Source: Paraphysoderma sedebokerense
Lineage: Eukaryota; Blastocladiomycota; Physodermatomycetes; Physodermatales; Physodermataceae
NCBI GenBank assembly: GCA_025602915.1
Contig: JAHLJZ010000009.1
Coordinates: forward strand, 124,001-188,000
Length of the DNA stretch: 64,000 bases
Reading direction: 5' to 3'
The first letter of the stretch is position 1. Every line of letters begins with the position of its first letter. Under the pieces are notes generated by a model, which searched no databases, was not told the DNA's origin, and saw only the letters and a list, made by a program, of their open reading frames with translations. Both the position numbers and the translations under genes were made by a program. Shown piece after piece: positions 23,430-36,200 of this stretch.

Positions 23430-25030
23430 ATGGTTCTCGGATTTTTTGGTAAGTTTATGAAGGATTCAAAAGCGTGGTACATTGTGACCAAGGATCTAAA
23501 CTTATGCTCGTTCTTTAGGTCTCGAAATCTTGCCAGGCAAAAGCTACACTCAAGAAGTTGAGACTTCAGTCAGAATCAACAATGTAACTATTCATGTTTC
23601 TGATAATGTCGATCGGTTTCTCTATATCTAATGAAAATCGATGTTCATCAGGTTGCCCTTGGTGAAGATATCAAAAGCTCCCGAACCACTCTCAGCGTCA
23701 CTGTTGATGGTCAAAAATTCCCAGTATGCAGTTTGACTCCAGGCAAGATTGAACAGCAAGCATTGGATCTTGTATTTACGGCTGGTGAAACATTAACTTT
23801 GACCAGTAAAGGTGATAAGTATGTAGTACTGATTTATTACCTGGTCCGGTCTTCCGATTCTGACACATTCAATGTCAGCACTTTGTATTTAACTGGTAAT
23901 TATCTCGAAGATTCGGATGATGATAGCGACGACGATTCAGATTTACAAGATCTCGATCCGTAAGTGTTCACTCTCTCTTTTGCGCGTAGTTTAGGCACAA
24001 ATTTGTCAACTCATGCTCTTTTTTTTTTTTGCAGTGAAGAAGCCGAAAAGCTTTTAGGTATGTATTGAGACAAATATTGGAACCGGTTGTTTTTAAATTT
24101 ACGATTATTTCTGTAGCTGAGTATTATGCTCAGATGGCTAACGGTGAAATGTCCGGCTCTGAAGACGATGAAGGAGCGAGTTCCGAAGACGACGAAGAGA
24201 TGATCGAGGCCGAAGGTGCAAGCGAGTCCGAGGAAGAAGAATCGGATCAGGAAGAAGAGGAGGAAGAAGAGAAGGCAGAAGAGAAGGTAGAAGAGAAAGT
24301 AGTGAAGAAGGCACAATCGGAGGCAACCAAAGGTAACCCTTTCCTGATCTGTAGAGATGTTGGAGTCAAATTTTCATACAACGTATCTAGCCGGTCAAAA
24401 ACGAAAGTCAAACGAAGCAGCGTCCTCGCCGGCCCAATCTGAACCTGCTGAAAAGAAATCCAAACAAGAGAATGGCAAAGCAGTATCCAAATCTCCGGAT
24501 TCTGGCAAACAGGAACAGAAGCAGCAAAGTCAAAAGCAAAAAGTTGAAAAGAAAGAAGCTCAAGATAAGAAGCAGAAGCAGCAGCCCAAAAACGCCAATG
24601 AAAATGAAAGTGGTGAGAAGGTATGTCTTCGCTCTATTGAGCATTTTTGATTTTTACCCCACATTCTGACCCGACTTTTTCTGTTATCAAGTCCGTGAAG
24701 AAGCTGCCCAATGGTCTTGTCATTGAAGATATTAAAGGCGGATCAGGACCCAAAGCAAAACCCGGTCGAAAAGTTTCCGTTCGTTATATCGGGCGTCTCA
24801 AAAACGGCAAAGTTTTTGACAAAAACACATCTGGTGCTCCATTCCAATTTCAATTAGGCAGAGGCGAGGTTATCAAAGGCTGGGACATGGGTATCCAAGG
24901 CATGAATGTTGGTGGTCAACGAAAATTGACTATTCCCGCTGCTTTGGCGTACGGTAAACGCGGTGCTCCCCCAGATATCCCACCAAACTCCACCCTCGAG
25001 TTTGAAGTTAAACTGTTAGGTGTTAATTAA
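23430..25030 (+). CDS. FPR4: Nuclear FKBP-type prolyl isomerase with nucleoplasmin-like domain (Fpr3/Fpr4 type)
   Basis: A nuclear/nucleolar peptidyl-prolyl isomerase and histone chaperone of the Fpr3/Fpr4/FKBP39 group. The N-terminal nucleoplasmin-like domain starts [20 protein letters not shown] and continues [20 protein letters not shown]; splicing at GTATGT (about 23819) to an acceptor near 23878 rebuilds [18 protein letters not shown]. Then come acidic tracts ([15 protein letters not shown]; a long Glu/Asp run near 24140-24310) and a Lys/Gln-rich basic stretch. The C-terminal FKBP domain has [35 protein letters not shown], the pocket motif [36 protein letters not shown] and FEVKLLGVN. 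About seven exons. The order NPL, acidic, basic, FKBP is diagnostic of the family. Confidence 0.92.
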
Positions 25031-25455
25031 AGAAAACTCAAATGACAGTTGTTATGGCTTCGGTTGTGATTTAATTCAAATATTATATAAGCTGTTAGTT
25101 GATCATGTCAGTTATGTAGAGATATTGAGATCGATTAAACAATAATGTAGCGAAATCATGATAAATATCTAATCATGCGAACTGAAATTAAAGATTATAA
25201 ACTCAATAGTATGATTCTCTCACCGCACTATCAACACTTCAAAGAAAACTGACGTATGGCTGCTGCTTATGGAACGAGAAGAACGAAAGATTGTAAAGTA
25301 TCCCACTGATGTCGTTATGTATTAAGTTTCGGGGTCATTATGTTAAGCCATCAACTCCGCTTTCAAAAATAAAAGATCTATGATTTAATCATATGGATAT
25401 AATATATACATCAATGCAATACTTAAACTCTTTCCCTAAAAAAGTGCAGGTCGCT
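25031..25455. other. intergenic, convergent 3' regions
   Basis: Between the FKBP and VIT/VWA genes, which converge. AT-rich with no recognised feature. Confidence 0.5.
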
Positions 25456-28400
25456 CTACGCGGTTACAACGCTAACTACATCCTTTTTCAATTCTCTCAC
25501 AAACTTTTCAATATCGTCTTCATCAACTCCGTCTTTACCGTCACCAACACTTTTTCCTACCCATTTTTCTGCCTTTTCAGCAACAAGTTCCCACTCATCT
25601 TTAATATCGGCCAATTTCTTATCCATGTAAACAAGAGCGACAATGGTAGCGTACAAGTTATTGAGGAGATCTTTATCCTTGGATGATTTTACAGCAGAAT
25701 TGAAGGCTATTAATTTGTCGACAATAGTTTGGAGTTTAGTCGACAAGGAAGGAATAAATTTGGAGAGCGTGGAATAGGTGAAACCGCCAGTGAAGTTTTG
25801 ATGTTGCAGGAGGGTTGTTAAGAGTGTGTGAGTGTCGATTGTGGTGATAGCGATGTCTTGTCTCATTTCTGCCTCCTCAAAGCAAGCTAAACTATCGTCA
25901 CATTCTTCGTCAACATCGCATTTCTCTTGCCTTTTAGCTGCGCATGATGGGGGCGGAGGACAGGCCATCATTGACATCGACGGAGCTGGGGCCGCAGAAG
26001 GAGGCGGACATGGGGCCATTGGCATCGGTGGTGCAGCCGCAGCCTTAGAAGGAGCAGCCGATGAACGGAAAATTGATGGAACAGCAGAAGTCATTTTCGA
26101 TAACAAGCCGCCACCGCTACCACCACCACCACCGAAACCGCCTTTTTTCTTAGATTTAACAGGCATTGCCATCGATTTCTTCTCGCATTCCATAGATTCT
26201 TTTTGTACCATCCTCTTAGCTCGTGGAGGTGAAGGAGCTGAGCAATCGGCTAATCCTGCGCAGGCCAGCGGTTGAGCCATAGACATTTGAGAATACGCTG
26301 GGGGAGGAGCACATTGGGGAACAGCAGCCATTAACCTAGCGGGTGGAGGGGGTGCCGGTTGACCCAGATGAGGCAAAGGATTGATATTGGGCACGACCAT
26401 TGAAACTTTGTCAACTTCTTTCAATTCGTCGCTTCCGCTGGCAGTGATTGCAATGAACGAAGTATATGAGCTTGTCAAAGAATAGGTTTTAGCCAAACGA
26501 ATGGCAGTTTTATCTACCAATTCTTGATATCGATTTCTGATTTCGTAGTTACTTGTGATCGCTGGGCTTTTCTTTTTGAACCACTCGTCCAAGTATGAAG
26601 TCTTTTCTTCAAGGTCAGTAATCAAACGTTTGGCAGCCAGTCTATGTATCATCTGCCCCTTAATTGGTTCGGTAGGGACAGATACTTCGAGATCGAGCTC
26701 TCCTTCAGGAGCCTTGACTTTGATTGAGAGCTTCGGGAGCAAAGGCATCGAAAGAGGGAGGACGAGGAAACAAGTAAACCGAGTCATGGGATAAAGTGGC
26801 GGAATTTTGAAAGGCGACTGCTGCATTTTTGGTGCGTCCGCTAAATCGTCTAATTCTTTGGATGCTTTGGCAATATTAAGCGGATCTTCATCGTTGGCGT
26901 CAAACAAGGATAATTTTTTTGCTGGTTCGGCATTGGTTGACTGCGGCTGTTCACTAGTGATTACTCCAGAAGTCCATGTGATCCTAATATCTTCCATTGA
27001 CGGCTGAAGTGACTTCTTCAACATAGCAATAACTTTCTTTTCCATTCTTTCATTAGAACTTATGTATTGAGCATCACCGCGACCGAGACGGGCTAAACCA
27101 TCAACAAGTGCTCTCGAGACTATCGGATTAAGAAATAATTAATATTAATTATGTAATATATAGGATTAAACAGTAATCGATTACTCACCGTTGTCTCCGA
27201 TACCCAAGCTGAAAACTCGAGTTCCATTCTTTTCGTGCTCTTGGCGGACGAGTTCCAATACGCGGTCGGTGTCATGAATTTCACCGTCGGTCAAAAGATA
27301 AATTTGTCTGACTTTTTTAACTTTATCTGATTTGTTATTCCAGCTTTCAAAAATACCGGATAAGCAGCTGTAAATTTCAGTGCCACCGAAATCAGCTTGC
27401 ATATTAGAGCACAGATCAAGAGCCTCCTTTAAGTTTGAAGGGCTATATGGAGCGGCAGGAAGTGGAAAATGCGCCTTGTAACTACTACCGAATGACACAA
27501 TGTTGAATGTGCAATCCGTTGGCAAGGAACGGATGAAAAGCGCTAATGCAGCAGAAGCATTCTGGATTGGAGTTCCACCCATGGATCCAGACCTGCGATA
27601 CATGATAGAAATTGTTAATAAATTACATTAAACTAACTATGGGATAATGTTTACCTATCGATAACGAAGATGAATTCGGGATTTTGGATCTCCTTCATCT
27701 TGAATCGTGGAACCATAGTGAGCATGGCACATTTTGACTGATTGGACTCATCAACTTCAACTACAACTACGGGGTGGTCCAATTTCTCTGCAGTAATTGT
27801 CAAGATGACATCTTTATCCAATTTCACGTCTTTGTTGGCGAACTCAATTGTTCCAACATTTTCGTTCTGCCCGTCTTGAACGTACTTGATAGAATGCGTC
27901 TCTGATAGAACTGAAAGCAATTTAGCAGACATACGAATGTCAATTAGCATGGATAGAGTGTAAGCATATTCGTTGGCGCTGGAGTTGATGTACGCTGGGT
28001 CTCCGGGGTTGACGACACTAGAGCTGTATTGTGATGACTGAGAAGAGCCATATCTGGGGGCAATGGTAGTTGGTACGGTATAAACAAGTTCATTTGGACC
28101 GACAGAGGAAGTAGGCAATTCGTTTGTGTAGGTAATTCTGATAGTTACAGCAGTTTTGGGAGGAATGTTACCGACGTTGAGTTGAAAAACGTCGCCCGCG
28201 GCTTGAGTGAGGAGGGACGCTTGGTTCGTGGTGTTCTAATAAGAGCACATTATGTTAAGAATACGTAAACCCGGGGACAACAGATGAAATACATACTTTA
28301 ATAGCATCTTCGTATTGTTCTTCAGCCTTCTTCTTTTCTTCGACAACACCCTTTTGAATTTTCCCTATGAGGAATGGTTAACCGATATTTCCGCGTTCCG

Positions 28401-28632
28401 AAGCTGCGCCTTTGACATACCGTTCATTTCGACTTCGAAAGCACAGATGGCGGCATTCGCAATGATAGGAAACTTGTAAACAGCCTCCAATAGGTTTCCT
28501 GAGGCATTTTCGTATTTTTGCTCGATTGTAGTAACGGAAACTGAGTCTAAAATCTTGCCATTAATATGGACTGATTTAAGAGGGATTGAGCCACCCGTCT
28601 CCGCAATGTACAGGCCGGCGAATTCTTGCATA
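25456..28632 (-). CDS. VIT and von Willebrand factor A domain protein
   Basis: The start MQEFAGLYIAETGGSIPLKS at 28632 opens a VIT domain (VTTIEQKYENASGNLLEAVY, FEVEMNG, GKIQKGVVEEKKKAEEQYED, VGNIPPKTAVTIRITYTNEL). A VWA domain follows with a complete MIDAS metal site: FVIDRSGSMGG (DxSxS), FGGTEIY (Thr) and LTDGEIHD (Asp). This layout is that of inter-alpha-trypsin-inhibitor heavy-chain relatives and of VWA5A-like or amoebal VWA proteins. The C-terminal part has a Pro/Ala/Met/Cys-rich linker (PPPSCAAKRQEKC and similar) with a Gly-rich patch (GGFGGGGGSGGG), then a helical tail (KFVRELKKDVVSVVTA). There is no signal peptide, so it is probably cytosolic and adhesive or scaffolding; the exact role is unknown. 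About five exons. Confidence 0.82.
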
Positions 28633-29096
28633 TTTCGTGAATTTATAATTTTCAACTATTGTTTTGAGATGGTGCTAATCGAGCCAAGAACAGTTCTTAT
28701 GCGCAAAATTTGTGGATAAATGAAGAAGTAATTAGGGAGACGGCCTCTTGCAGGTGCAGTCGAAATCCGGCAGGGGTCAGCGGTCCGTCGAAGGACGTGC
28801 CACCTCTCTCGGCAACAGAACTATCCTGAGAGACTCCTGAGACTCTGAGAGATCCTCAGAGTTGAGACGAAATGGAGATTGGAGACGTTTGGTCCTCGCG
28901 TTTGGATCAATTCAGTAATCAGTATTCAGTATCTATTCGTCGACGGAATTGGGAATATGCTACTGCTATCTACTACTATACGCTAGTTCCGCAAAATCAG
29001 GTACTAAAAGGGTGATTAATTTATCCAAATTACATCCTCAAAGCAAATTACAGAGAGATGTGCAAATAATTGCTAAATGTTGAGAACACAAGGAGT
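28633..29096. other. intergenic with a short unsupported frame
   Basis: Between the VIT/VWA start and the SLC35F-like stop. A 47-codon plus-strand frame at 28872-29015 (MEIGDVWSSRLDQFSNQYSV at its start) looks mildly protein-like and is followed by a GT donor, so it could be a first exon, but no continuation was found. A cluster of CTGAGA/CCTGAG words lies at 28826-28862. Confidence 0.35.
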
Positions 29097-30488
29097 TTAT
29101 AAATTTTTTAACTGTGCGCCATTGAGGTCGTCAGATTCTTCAACAACAGTGCGCTGTTCCTCAGTATTCATTTTTTCGGATTCCTCAGGCTCCGGCGATT
29201 CAATATCTTTTTCATAATTGATATTGAACATGTCCCGAATTTCGCGAGGATTCCAGTTAAAAACTGCCAATGACCCAACAATTAAAGCAAAAGCGACAAA
29301 GTACAAAGTTGTACGAGCAGTAAACTAGAAGGTGGCGGGACACGCGAAACAGTTAACACCATTCAAATGTCCATCAATATACATAACGACTTACCTGTAC
29401 ATCTTTGAAGGCGATCAAAGACAATATGAGGGTGTAAACGTTCACAGTCAATAACGACAAATTGAATACAGTAGCCCTGCCACCATATTGAAAGTACCAG
29501 CCAACGGTACTATATAGAATCCACATTAGAATAGCCCATCCTACAATGCAGCCAATAACAGGTCCCACTGTGCCATCATCCAAAAGTGCCCAATTGCTGA
29601 ACTCGACTCTTTCAACGATTGCAATCTGAATGAGAGCGACAATGCTACCAAAGAATCCTATGAATACACAGTACTCTACGGGACCGCCGTAGGATTTCAC
29701 AGCATATTCTTGCGTGATGTTGGCAAGGGAAAAGAGCAACCCAGCGATCAGTGCGAAGACGTTTCCGAGAATATATTGATCTGTTGAAACAGTTAATTTA
29801 AATCAACCCCAGTGGATTCGCGATAAATAGCTGTATCTAGGGTACCTGTCGGGGCCTCAGTTGATAATCGGCTAATGTTCAAATCTTCTAAAACGATCAT
29901 CACTAGTCCTCCAATACAAAGCAAGATACTCAAGTAATCAATCAGTTTGTATCGAGCTTTCAAGAGAATCAACGAAAATACGACGACCCAAACGGTGGAG
30001 GACGAGTTCTACTCCAATCACAATAACTTTAGCCGTTGTCTCAACAAGATGAGCGTCATCCAGATCAATTCAGAATTGACTTCTTACCAATAATGTCACA
30101 CTTAAAGTTGAAGTTAATCCATAGGCTCGATTAACAAAGTAATTTGCTTCAAAATCGAATAGCGACATGGCCGCATACACTCTCCAATTCTTCTTCAATA
30201 CTTCGACAAAATGCCGGGGCTTGGTGACCAGCCAGTAAGTGCCCCAAGTAAGAAACAACAGAATGTAGTTCAGCCCAGTCATCGTGTTGGCGAACGATAC
30301 ACCTATCAGTAATGTTAATGACGAGCACACATAGATCAATCGGCAAGTCCAAATTCACCTTGAGGCAATAGACTAAAGAGTCGGTTGTTTATAGTGATTG
30401 CACTTGTGATGACGATTGAAAAGAATTGACCCAATAGGAGGATAAAGGCGACCTGAAGCGGCCTCGAGGAGAAGGATTTCAGTGGCAT
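29097..30488 (-). CDS. SLC35F1/F2/F6-type solute transporter (drug/metabolite superfamily)
   Basis: A multi-helix membrane protein related to the SLC35F (DUF914) branch of nucleotide-sugar-like transporters. The start MPLKSFSSRPLQVAFILLLG at 30488 leads into the first helix. Further blocks are SFANTMTGLNYILLFLTWGT, YAAMSLFDFEANYFVNRAYG (a hallmark of SLC35F: DxxANxLxxxAY), STVWVVVFSLILLKARYKLI, and GNVFALIAGLLFSLANITQE with YAVKSYGGPVEY (SNVxxEyxVK in the family). The later helices include IVGWAILMWILYSTVGWYFQ and LYFVAFALIVGSLAVFNW. The hydrophilic tail is acidic (ESPEPEESEKMNTEEQ). About ten helices and six exons. Substrate is unknown for most members. Confidence 0.8.
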
Positions 30489-30668
30489 TTTTAGATGTAT
30501 TCCGATTGAATCCGATTAGCCGAGTGCTAAAGGTCAGTAAGCATACGCCGGCGTGGTTGTCAAGGTTTCAGATTCTTTGTTTACCTGACAACGGCCCCGT
30601 GGATCGCGATTCCCGCAATCTGTTTCACTTTTGTCTGCACGTCAATCGCAGCTCATTCTCCTGAAGCC
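30489..30668. promoter_or_regulatory. divergent promoter region, SLC35F-like / CPCC gene
   Basis: 180 bases lie between two start codons pointing apart. No defined site was recognised. Confidence 0.3.
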
Positions 30669-31055
30669 ATGTCCACAAACCCCGTCAGCGATCATTCCGT
30701 CCCCCTATTTCCCTGCCCAGCTTGCGGCTACCTTACATTTGAAACTGCCCCTGGCTCCTTTGATATTTGTCCTCTCTGTTATTGGGAAGACGATATATAT
30801 CAGCTATTGCATCCGACCGAGTCTGGCGCCAACAAGGTTTCGCTTTTGCTTGCCCAGAAGAATTTTCAGAAGTATGGGGCTGTAGAGCCAGACATGAAAC
30901 AATACGTGAGGGCATCGACAAGTGCTTTAAAGGATCCAGATTGGAGGCTATTAACTGAAGAAGACCTAACTGCCATCGACAAACGGAGTGATAAATTAAA
31001 GGGTACACAAGACAGGATGGTTTATTATTGGAGATGGAACACAGAACTGAGATGA
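30669..31055 (+). CDS. Small CPCC-type cysteine-rich protein
   Basis: A single-exon gene for 128 residues. The first 50 residues carry FPCPACGYLTFETAPGSFDI followed by CPLCYWEDD, that is CPxCG-(x)n-CPxCxWEDD, the signature of the cysteine-rich CPCC family of small, probably zinc-binding proteins. The middle part has LLAQKNFQKYGAV, as in the longer bacterial members. The family is mainly bacterial; its biochemical role is unknown. The absence of introns, in a window where almost every gene has several, together with its bacterial family, fits horizontal acquisition. Start ATG at 30669 follows directly on a leader of 180 bases shared with the divergent transporter. Confidence 0.75.
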   Translation: MSTNPVSDHSVPLFPCPACGYLTFETAPGSFDICPLCYWEDDIYQLLHPTESGANKVSLLLAQKNFQKYGAVEPDMKQYVRASTSALKDPDWRLLTEEDLTAIDKRSDKLKGTQDRMVYYWRWNTELR

Positions 31056-31130
31056 CTCCTTCATCAGACTGCGCGCAGTGGCGGGATGTATAACTATATG
31101 GCTTCTATTTACAATCGACTGTGAAAATAT

Positions 31131-32392
31131 TCAATCAGGCTTTGAAGTCATTGTCGCTATCAAATCACGGAGGCCGCTAGTATAGTCAATGTAAAGTTAG
31201 GATTGAAAACACAAATTGCTTTAAATTTACAAAGAAAACACTTACACCAGCCCATGACGGCCGATATCCATAACCGCGCCCATAAGGATTTCCACCCCTA
31301 CTTCCCCGATATCCACCGCGAAAATAGGAACCACGGCCAGGCGGCGGAGGACCTGGTGCAGCTGAAGCCGACGAGTTAGGTGGCTGTCGTGAATCAAAAT
31401 TTGGACTAATGCGGTAATTTGATGAGCGGTAGTTTTCAATTGGGGATACTGATCTCGAGTGATCAGAGAATCGTTGATGGGAAAGACCAGGTGGGGGGCG
31501 GAATGATGGTCTCTGTACGAGCTGATAGGGCCGTCGAAAGTAATCTGTCTCGGCTGCTGCGTAATCCTTTTTGTTTGGTTGGTAGTAAGGAGGGGTAGAG
31601 CCAGCAGAGTCTGATCTTGGCTCGGTCGGTTCGTCCAACAGTCGAGAGGGCGAGCTGGAGATAAAGTCAGCCGAGTCCACCTTTGTCATTTTAATCTATG
31701 ACTTACCTTGTCAAGGACCCACCATAAACCGGTATATTATTCTGTCCCTCTCCCTCTATCTGTCTTCCGTGACCATCTCCCGAAACCAGAGTAGACGTAT
31801 GCTGGCGCTCACTGTTCTCATTCTTCCTTTCCATCATCAATTTTTTAAACCGAATAAATAAATCATGTTTCTTTTCTCCTAAAGCTTCCAGCTTATCTTG
31901 AATCGTTTGTACTTTGCCTGCAATATCTTCTAGTTCAATGTCAAGCGGATCCTTCAAAGCACCATCCGTTTGGTTAGACTCTATCCCTTTCACATGAATT
32001 TGGGTATTCTTGTCACTACTACTGGCTTCATTTACGACAATTTGCGATAGGGAATCTGGTTTATCGGCACTTGAATCGGTGGTAATTGTCACCGTTTTTG
32101 CTGAACTTTCTTCATTGGGTGTTTGCGCCGGCTGTCTTTCCGGCGCAAGATTGATATCAGCTTTGGTCTGTACATCATTCTGTTCTATAACTCCAGTAAT
32201 GTTTTGGTTCGCTTTCGCTGCTCGTTTTCTAGCTCGAGCTTCTCGTCGAAGCTTCCGTTCTTCCTTCCTCTGTAATCTCTCCTGCCGTATAGCGAGTTTT
32301 CGTTTCTTCTTGTAGATGCGATACCTTAATTGCTCTAGATGCTGATCATTCGGCGGCACCGCTTTGTATATTTTCGGTTGCTTTGGCGGCAT
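31131..32392 (-). CDS. Unknown basic/coiled-coil protein with RGG-like tail
   Basis: No family recognised. The start MPPKQPKIYKAVPPNDQHLE at 32392 precedes a strongly basic helix (LRYRIYKKKRKLAIRQERLQ then RKEERKLRREARARKRAAK), which may bind nucleic acid. A second helical segment follows (IELEDIAGKVQTIQDKLEAL and FIRFKKLMMERKNEN). Splicing of a short intron (donor near 31706, acceptor TCTCCAG) joins YGGSLTS to SPSRLLDEPTEPRSD. The tail is rich in Arg, Gly, Pro and Tyr (GRGSYFRGGYRGSRGGNPYG), an RGG/RG box typical of RNA-associated proteins. A last small exon probably ends TSGLRDLIATMTSKPD at 31131. RNA binding is inferred from composition alone. Confidence 0.55.
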
Positions 32393-33266
32393 TTGCGAAT
32401 CTCGGGAGAGAGTTGGATGTGGATGTGGGAATATCGGTTAGCAACAGTCATGTGACACAAGTCAGTCAGTCACGAATCTACCGTTATCCCAGATCCAGGA
32501 AATCATAGGCAATATAAGTCCTTATTACATTTGGAAGCGATGAAAATGTCTATTTTAAGCAACTGAAGAGCAACCACTCCGGCTTTGCCATTCTGTAAAG
32601 TAACAGTGAGATGGATAATGCGTAATAACTTGTCCGAATAATCTCAATAATATATTATTGACTGAGAAATATGTTCTTAATCTGCATTGCACCGGTGAGC
32701 CTACTTTCCAGCTTCACCTTCCTCTTAAGCCTCTAGATTACATAAGTGCACCTGATTGTGGTATCAACTTTATAATAACTATGGAATATGGGCCGGCATT
32801 CTAAATATGCCTGCTGACGACACGGAACAAATAACTGAGATTTCCTCGCATTGGTCAAGAATCTGACGTATGTCCTATTGTATGCCATACTCGGCAACAT
32901 CATGTAGATTAAATCTGATAGCTCCAAGGGTTAGTTCGGAGTCATAATTCAATTCTCCGGCGACTGTGGTGAGCAGAACAGGAGATTAACGAAATTGCAT
33001 TCATATTTCACTATTTGTGATAATATATACACAAATTACAATTGATTCGCCGAGAAAGTTACTTAAATTGCGGCTTTTCAAAGGCCCGAAGTTCGAATTA
33101 ACAATTAATTTCGAAGCGGGCGGGCGTGCGTCAGGGATGAATGGATTGACTGTTCCCGCGATCAATGCAACGGTCCAACTTGCGTCCCTCTGATCCAGAA
33201 CTGGACCTCCAAGTAATGGCAATACCTACTTCCACAACAGTCTGATATACCCGATTTATCTTTAAA
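32393..33266. other. intergenic, divergent 5' regions
   Basis: 874 bases between the RGG protein and the pseudokinase gene, which diverge. Only short open frames without coding character occur (for example 32733-32927 on the minus strand). It presumably holds both promoters. Confidence 0.5.
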
Positions 33267-36200
33267 ATGACCGTAGAACAGGCAGTATCTACACTCAGTA
33301 GGCGCCCGAGGATAGACAGGGTTCTTACGCATCCGGCCTTCGAGGCCGCGAAGATGTGCATTCGATGCGTTCCCTTTGTCGCTAGTTTCGTCTACCTGCT
33401 GGACAGGATTACGCAATGGAAACTCTCATACGCTTCAAACGATGCTGACATACAACAGATTGAAAAGAAAGCAAACGACATAACAGTCACCCTCATCTCG
33501 ATGATTGAACTTCTTCCTCCTGAAGAACGCCATCAAGATAATCCGAAAATCAAGATGTTCAAAAAAAGAATCGAGGAAATTAGAATCATACAGAAATATA
33601 TGGTAGAGTTCATATTAGAGTTTGAGCAAACAACGGATAAAAAGAAAGTTTTCTTCGCAGAGAGGAATCGAGGAATTGTTCAAATGCTTCGACAGACCTT
33701 AAGCGATATCGAACGAGACATTCAAACGCAGTTGCAGTTTCATGCGAATACCTCACTGAAAGTGCAAGGTCTTAAGTTAAACGCTATGGGCCAAATTCTA
33801 TATGAACTCCGACGTCAACTGTCGGAGCAAGGAGAGAAAAACGACTGCCTGATCGCTTTAATTTCGAACCAGATTGATACCACTTCGCAAGCTTTGGAAA
33901 AACTCGAAGAAAGATTGGTGAACGTGTTCACCCCTGGATATGTTGATGTTCGGAATTTAGAAATCAAAGATATGTGGTGGAATTTCTTTCGATGGCCAGC
34001 TAGGATTCCGCTTAAACAATTTGCGCGGTGCTTTCCGGATTACTTTGAGAGGAAGGATGCCGATGCCTACACTATTATGAGTTTATTTCGCGCCAGAAAT
34101 CTTTGGGGTTTGAAAGATTTAGGTGTGCAAAAATTTCTCCCTGTTCGAGTTGCAAGATATCACCATTGCTCTGACACCTGTCTCTGTTCTTAGGTATACC
34201 ACGCCCGCCAACGCCGGAAGTGACGCCTAGTCTATTAGACATCAGTTTTCCAACAGATGACGTCCATGGGATGACCTTGGGTGATTGGGTGATATGGCGA
34301 CTTGAAGGATGGTACGTTCAATCCATTCTTAATGAGTCATAAAAAGATGTATTTACCATTTTCTCTTTTAGGATGTTTCTGACAATCCAGCATGAGCAGC
34401 AGATTTACCAGGCTCAGAAAGATATTTTGTTCGGTCGATCTCATTTGAAAAAGTTCATTACAGATTTAGAAGCTGTAATGAACAAACTACGGCACAAATT
34501 TGGATATTCGGAAACTTTACATAATCGGCTTCTTCAGATTAGTTGTAAATTAGCATCTCAGTCACTCTCCAAGTTTTCAGATCGATTTGAAGAATTGGTG
34601 ATGTTTTTGGAAGACTCACTGAAGCAGTTAGAGGATTCCCGGAAAGATATCTTTGTTGCTGAGAATTATGTTGAGCAATTCTCGCACCAGATTGTCAATT
34701 TACAAATGAGGTTGGCTGCTTGCGCGAATGATCTCGGTGAAGATGTAGACTTGTGGCGCATAGACGAGGTAGATGAGTTGATTAGAGCTGACGACGACGA
34801 TTTAAACCAACATTACGTACCAGAATTAAAAGCGTCGTACATCGATTTACACGTCGGTATCATCAAGGATAGATTAATTATTAGCCACCATACGATACAA
34901 GACGTGGTAGAAAAAGAGGATGGAACATTCAATGGCACCTGGTGTTACCAAAGCGTCGAAATGGCACCATTGCACAACGAAGACATTGAAGTTCTAGCTC
35001 AAGCGTTGCAACGAGTTGCCATCGTTTCGTCGTTTTCATTCTGTCCCTACGTTCGTCAATTCCACGGGCTAACTCTGTATGATTCCATATGGATGACTGT
35101 CGCGGAACTACCTTCCAGAGGGACACTGAGAGGTTTTCTCTCGTCGATTGATCAGAAGTTGGCTTGGTCATCTCGTGTCAGGATCGCTACTCAAGTTGCC
35201 ATCGCTCTCTTCTTCCTACACAATCATCAGTACGCTCATCTGGGATTATCTAGCTGCATTATTTACTTGACGAAAGGTTTAGATGCCAAGATTGGCGGCT
35301 TATGGGACTTACCCGATGCTGCAGAAGCTTGGAAATATTATCCACCCGAGGGATTAGATGCAGCACAAGAAGATGGGATGCTAGGGCTCTTCCAGGCCAA
35401 TGTATACAGGTAACGTAGTCCTCTCTTCAAATTTTTGCTATGATTGCGTTTACTTATTCCTGCTGCTTGTAGTCTCGGGGTTATCCTGTACGAGCTCGCA
35501 ACCCTATCAAATCCCTACGACGAATATTCTGTCCAACCGGAAGAACCCTTACCATTTCCTTCGTTGTCATCGCTACCAAATTCGACACCCGAACCGTTTA
35601 TTGAACTTATTCGTTGTTGCCTTGAGGTTGAACCCGAGCGACGCCCAAAAATGTATGAAGTTGTGGAGGTATTGAATCAATTAGAAAGGTTGACCGATGA
35701 AGATCTGTGTATACGAGTCGATGAATACCCGTCCAAAATCAACCAAAACGAAATGATTAATAGATCCGACTCTGCCTATGAAGGCTCTAACGAGGCACTA
35801 GAAATTGCGAAAGACCTTGAAGCAGATACTGGAACTGAATTAGGTCACAGTGAAGTAATATTTGGTACCAACAATTATCGCGATAATGATTCTTCAACCG
35901 ACATGTACAATGATCCAAGTCGTCCACTCGGCACACCCTCATCTCACGCTCTTTCGAATCATCATGACCGCCGCATAGATTCCGCTACTTATGACTCTTC
36001 TTACAGGTCCTTCTCACATTATGTCAATCATCAATTGCCGCACGATGTACCACAGCGACCGCCATCCGCACCAGTTTTACCCCGCTCATCGTCGTTCCGC
36101 AATCAGCATGCACAATCGTACGTAAATGGTTCAAATCACTACACTCATGTCGATTTGAATCATTATCATCAAACATCGCCTGAAGGTGACAGAGGTCACA

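Noticed and set aside
24011-24316. Minus-strand open frame rich in Leu and Phe
   Set aside because: It is the antisense of the acidic GAA-rich tract in the FKBP gene; its composition is explained by that tract.
25832-26275. Plus-strand Gly/Ala-rich frame
   Set aside because: Antisense to the Pro/Ala/Met-rich linker of the VIT/VWA protein.
28872-29015. 47-codon frame with protein-like composition
   Set aside because: No second exon or homology could be found, so it is noted in the intergenic entry only.
32010-32315. Plus-strand frame of 101 codons
   Set aside because: Antisense to the basic coiled-coil exon of the RGG protein.
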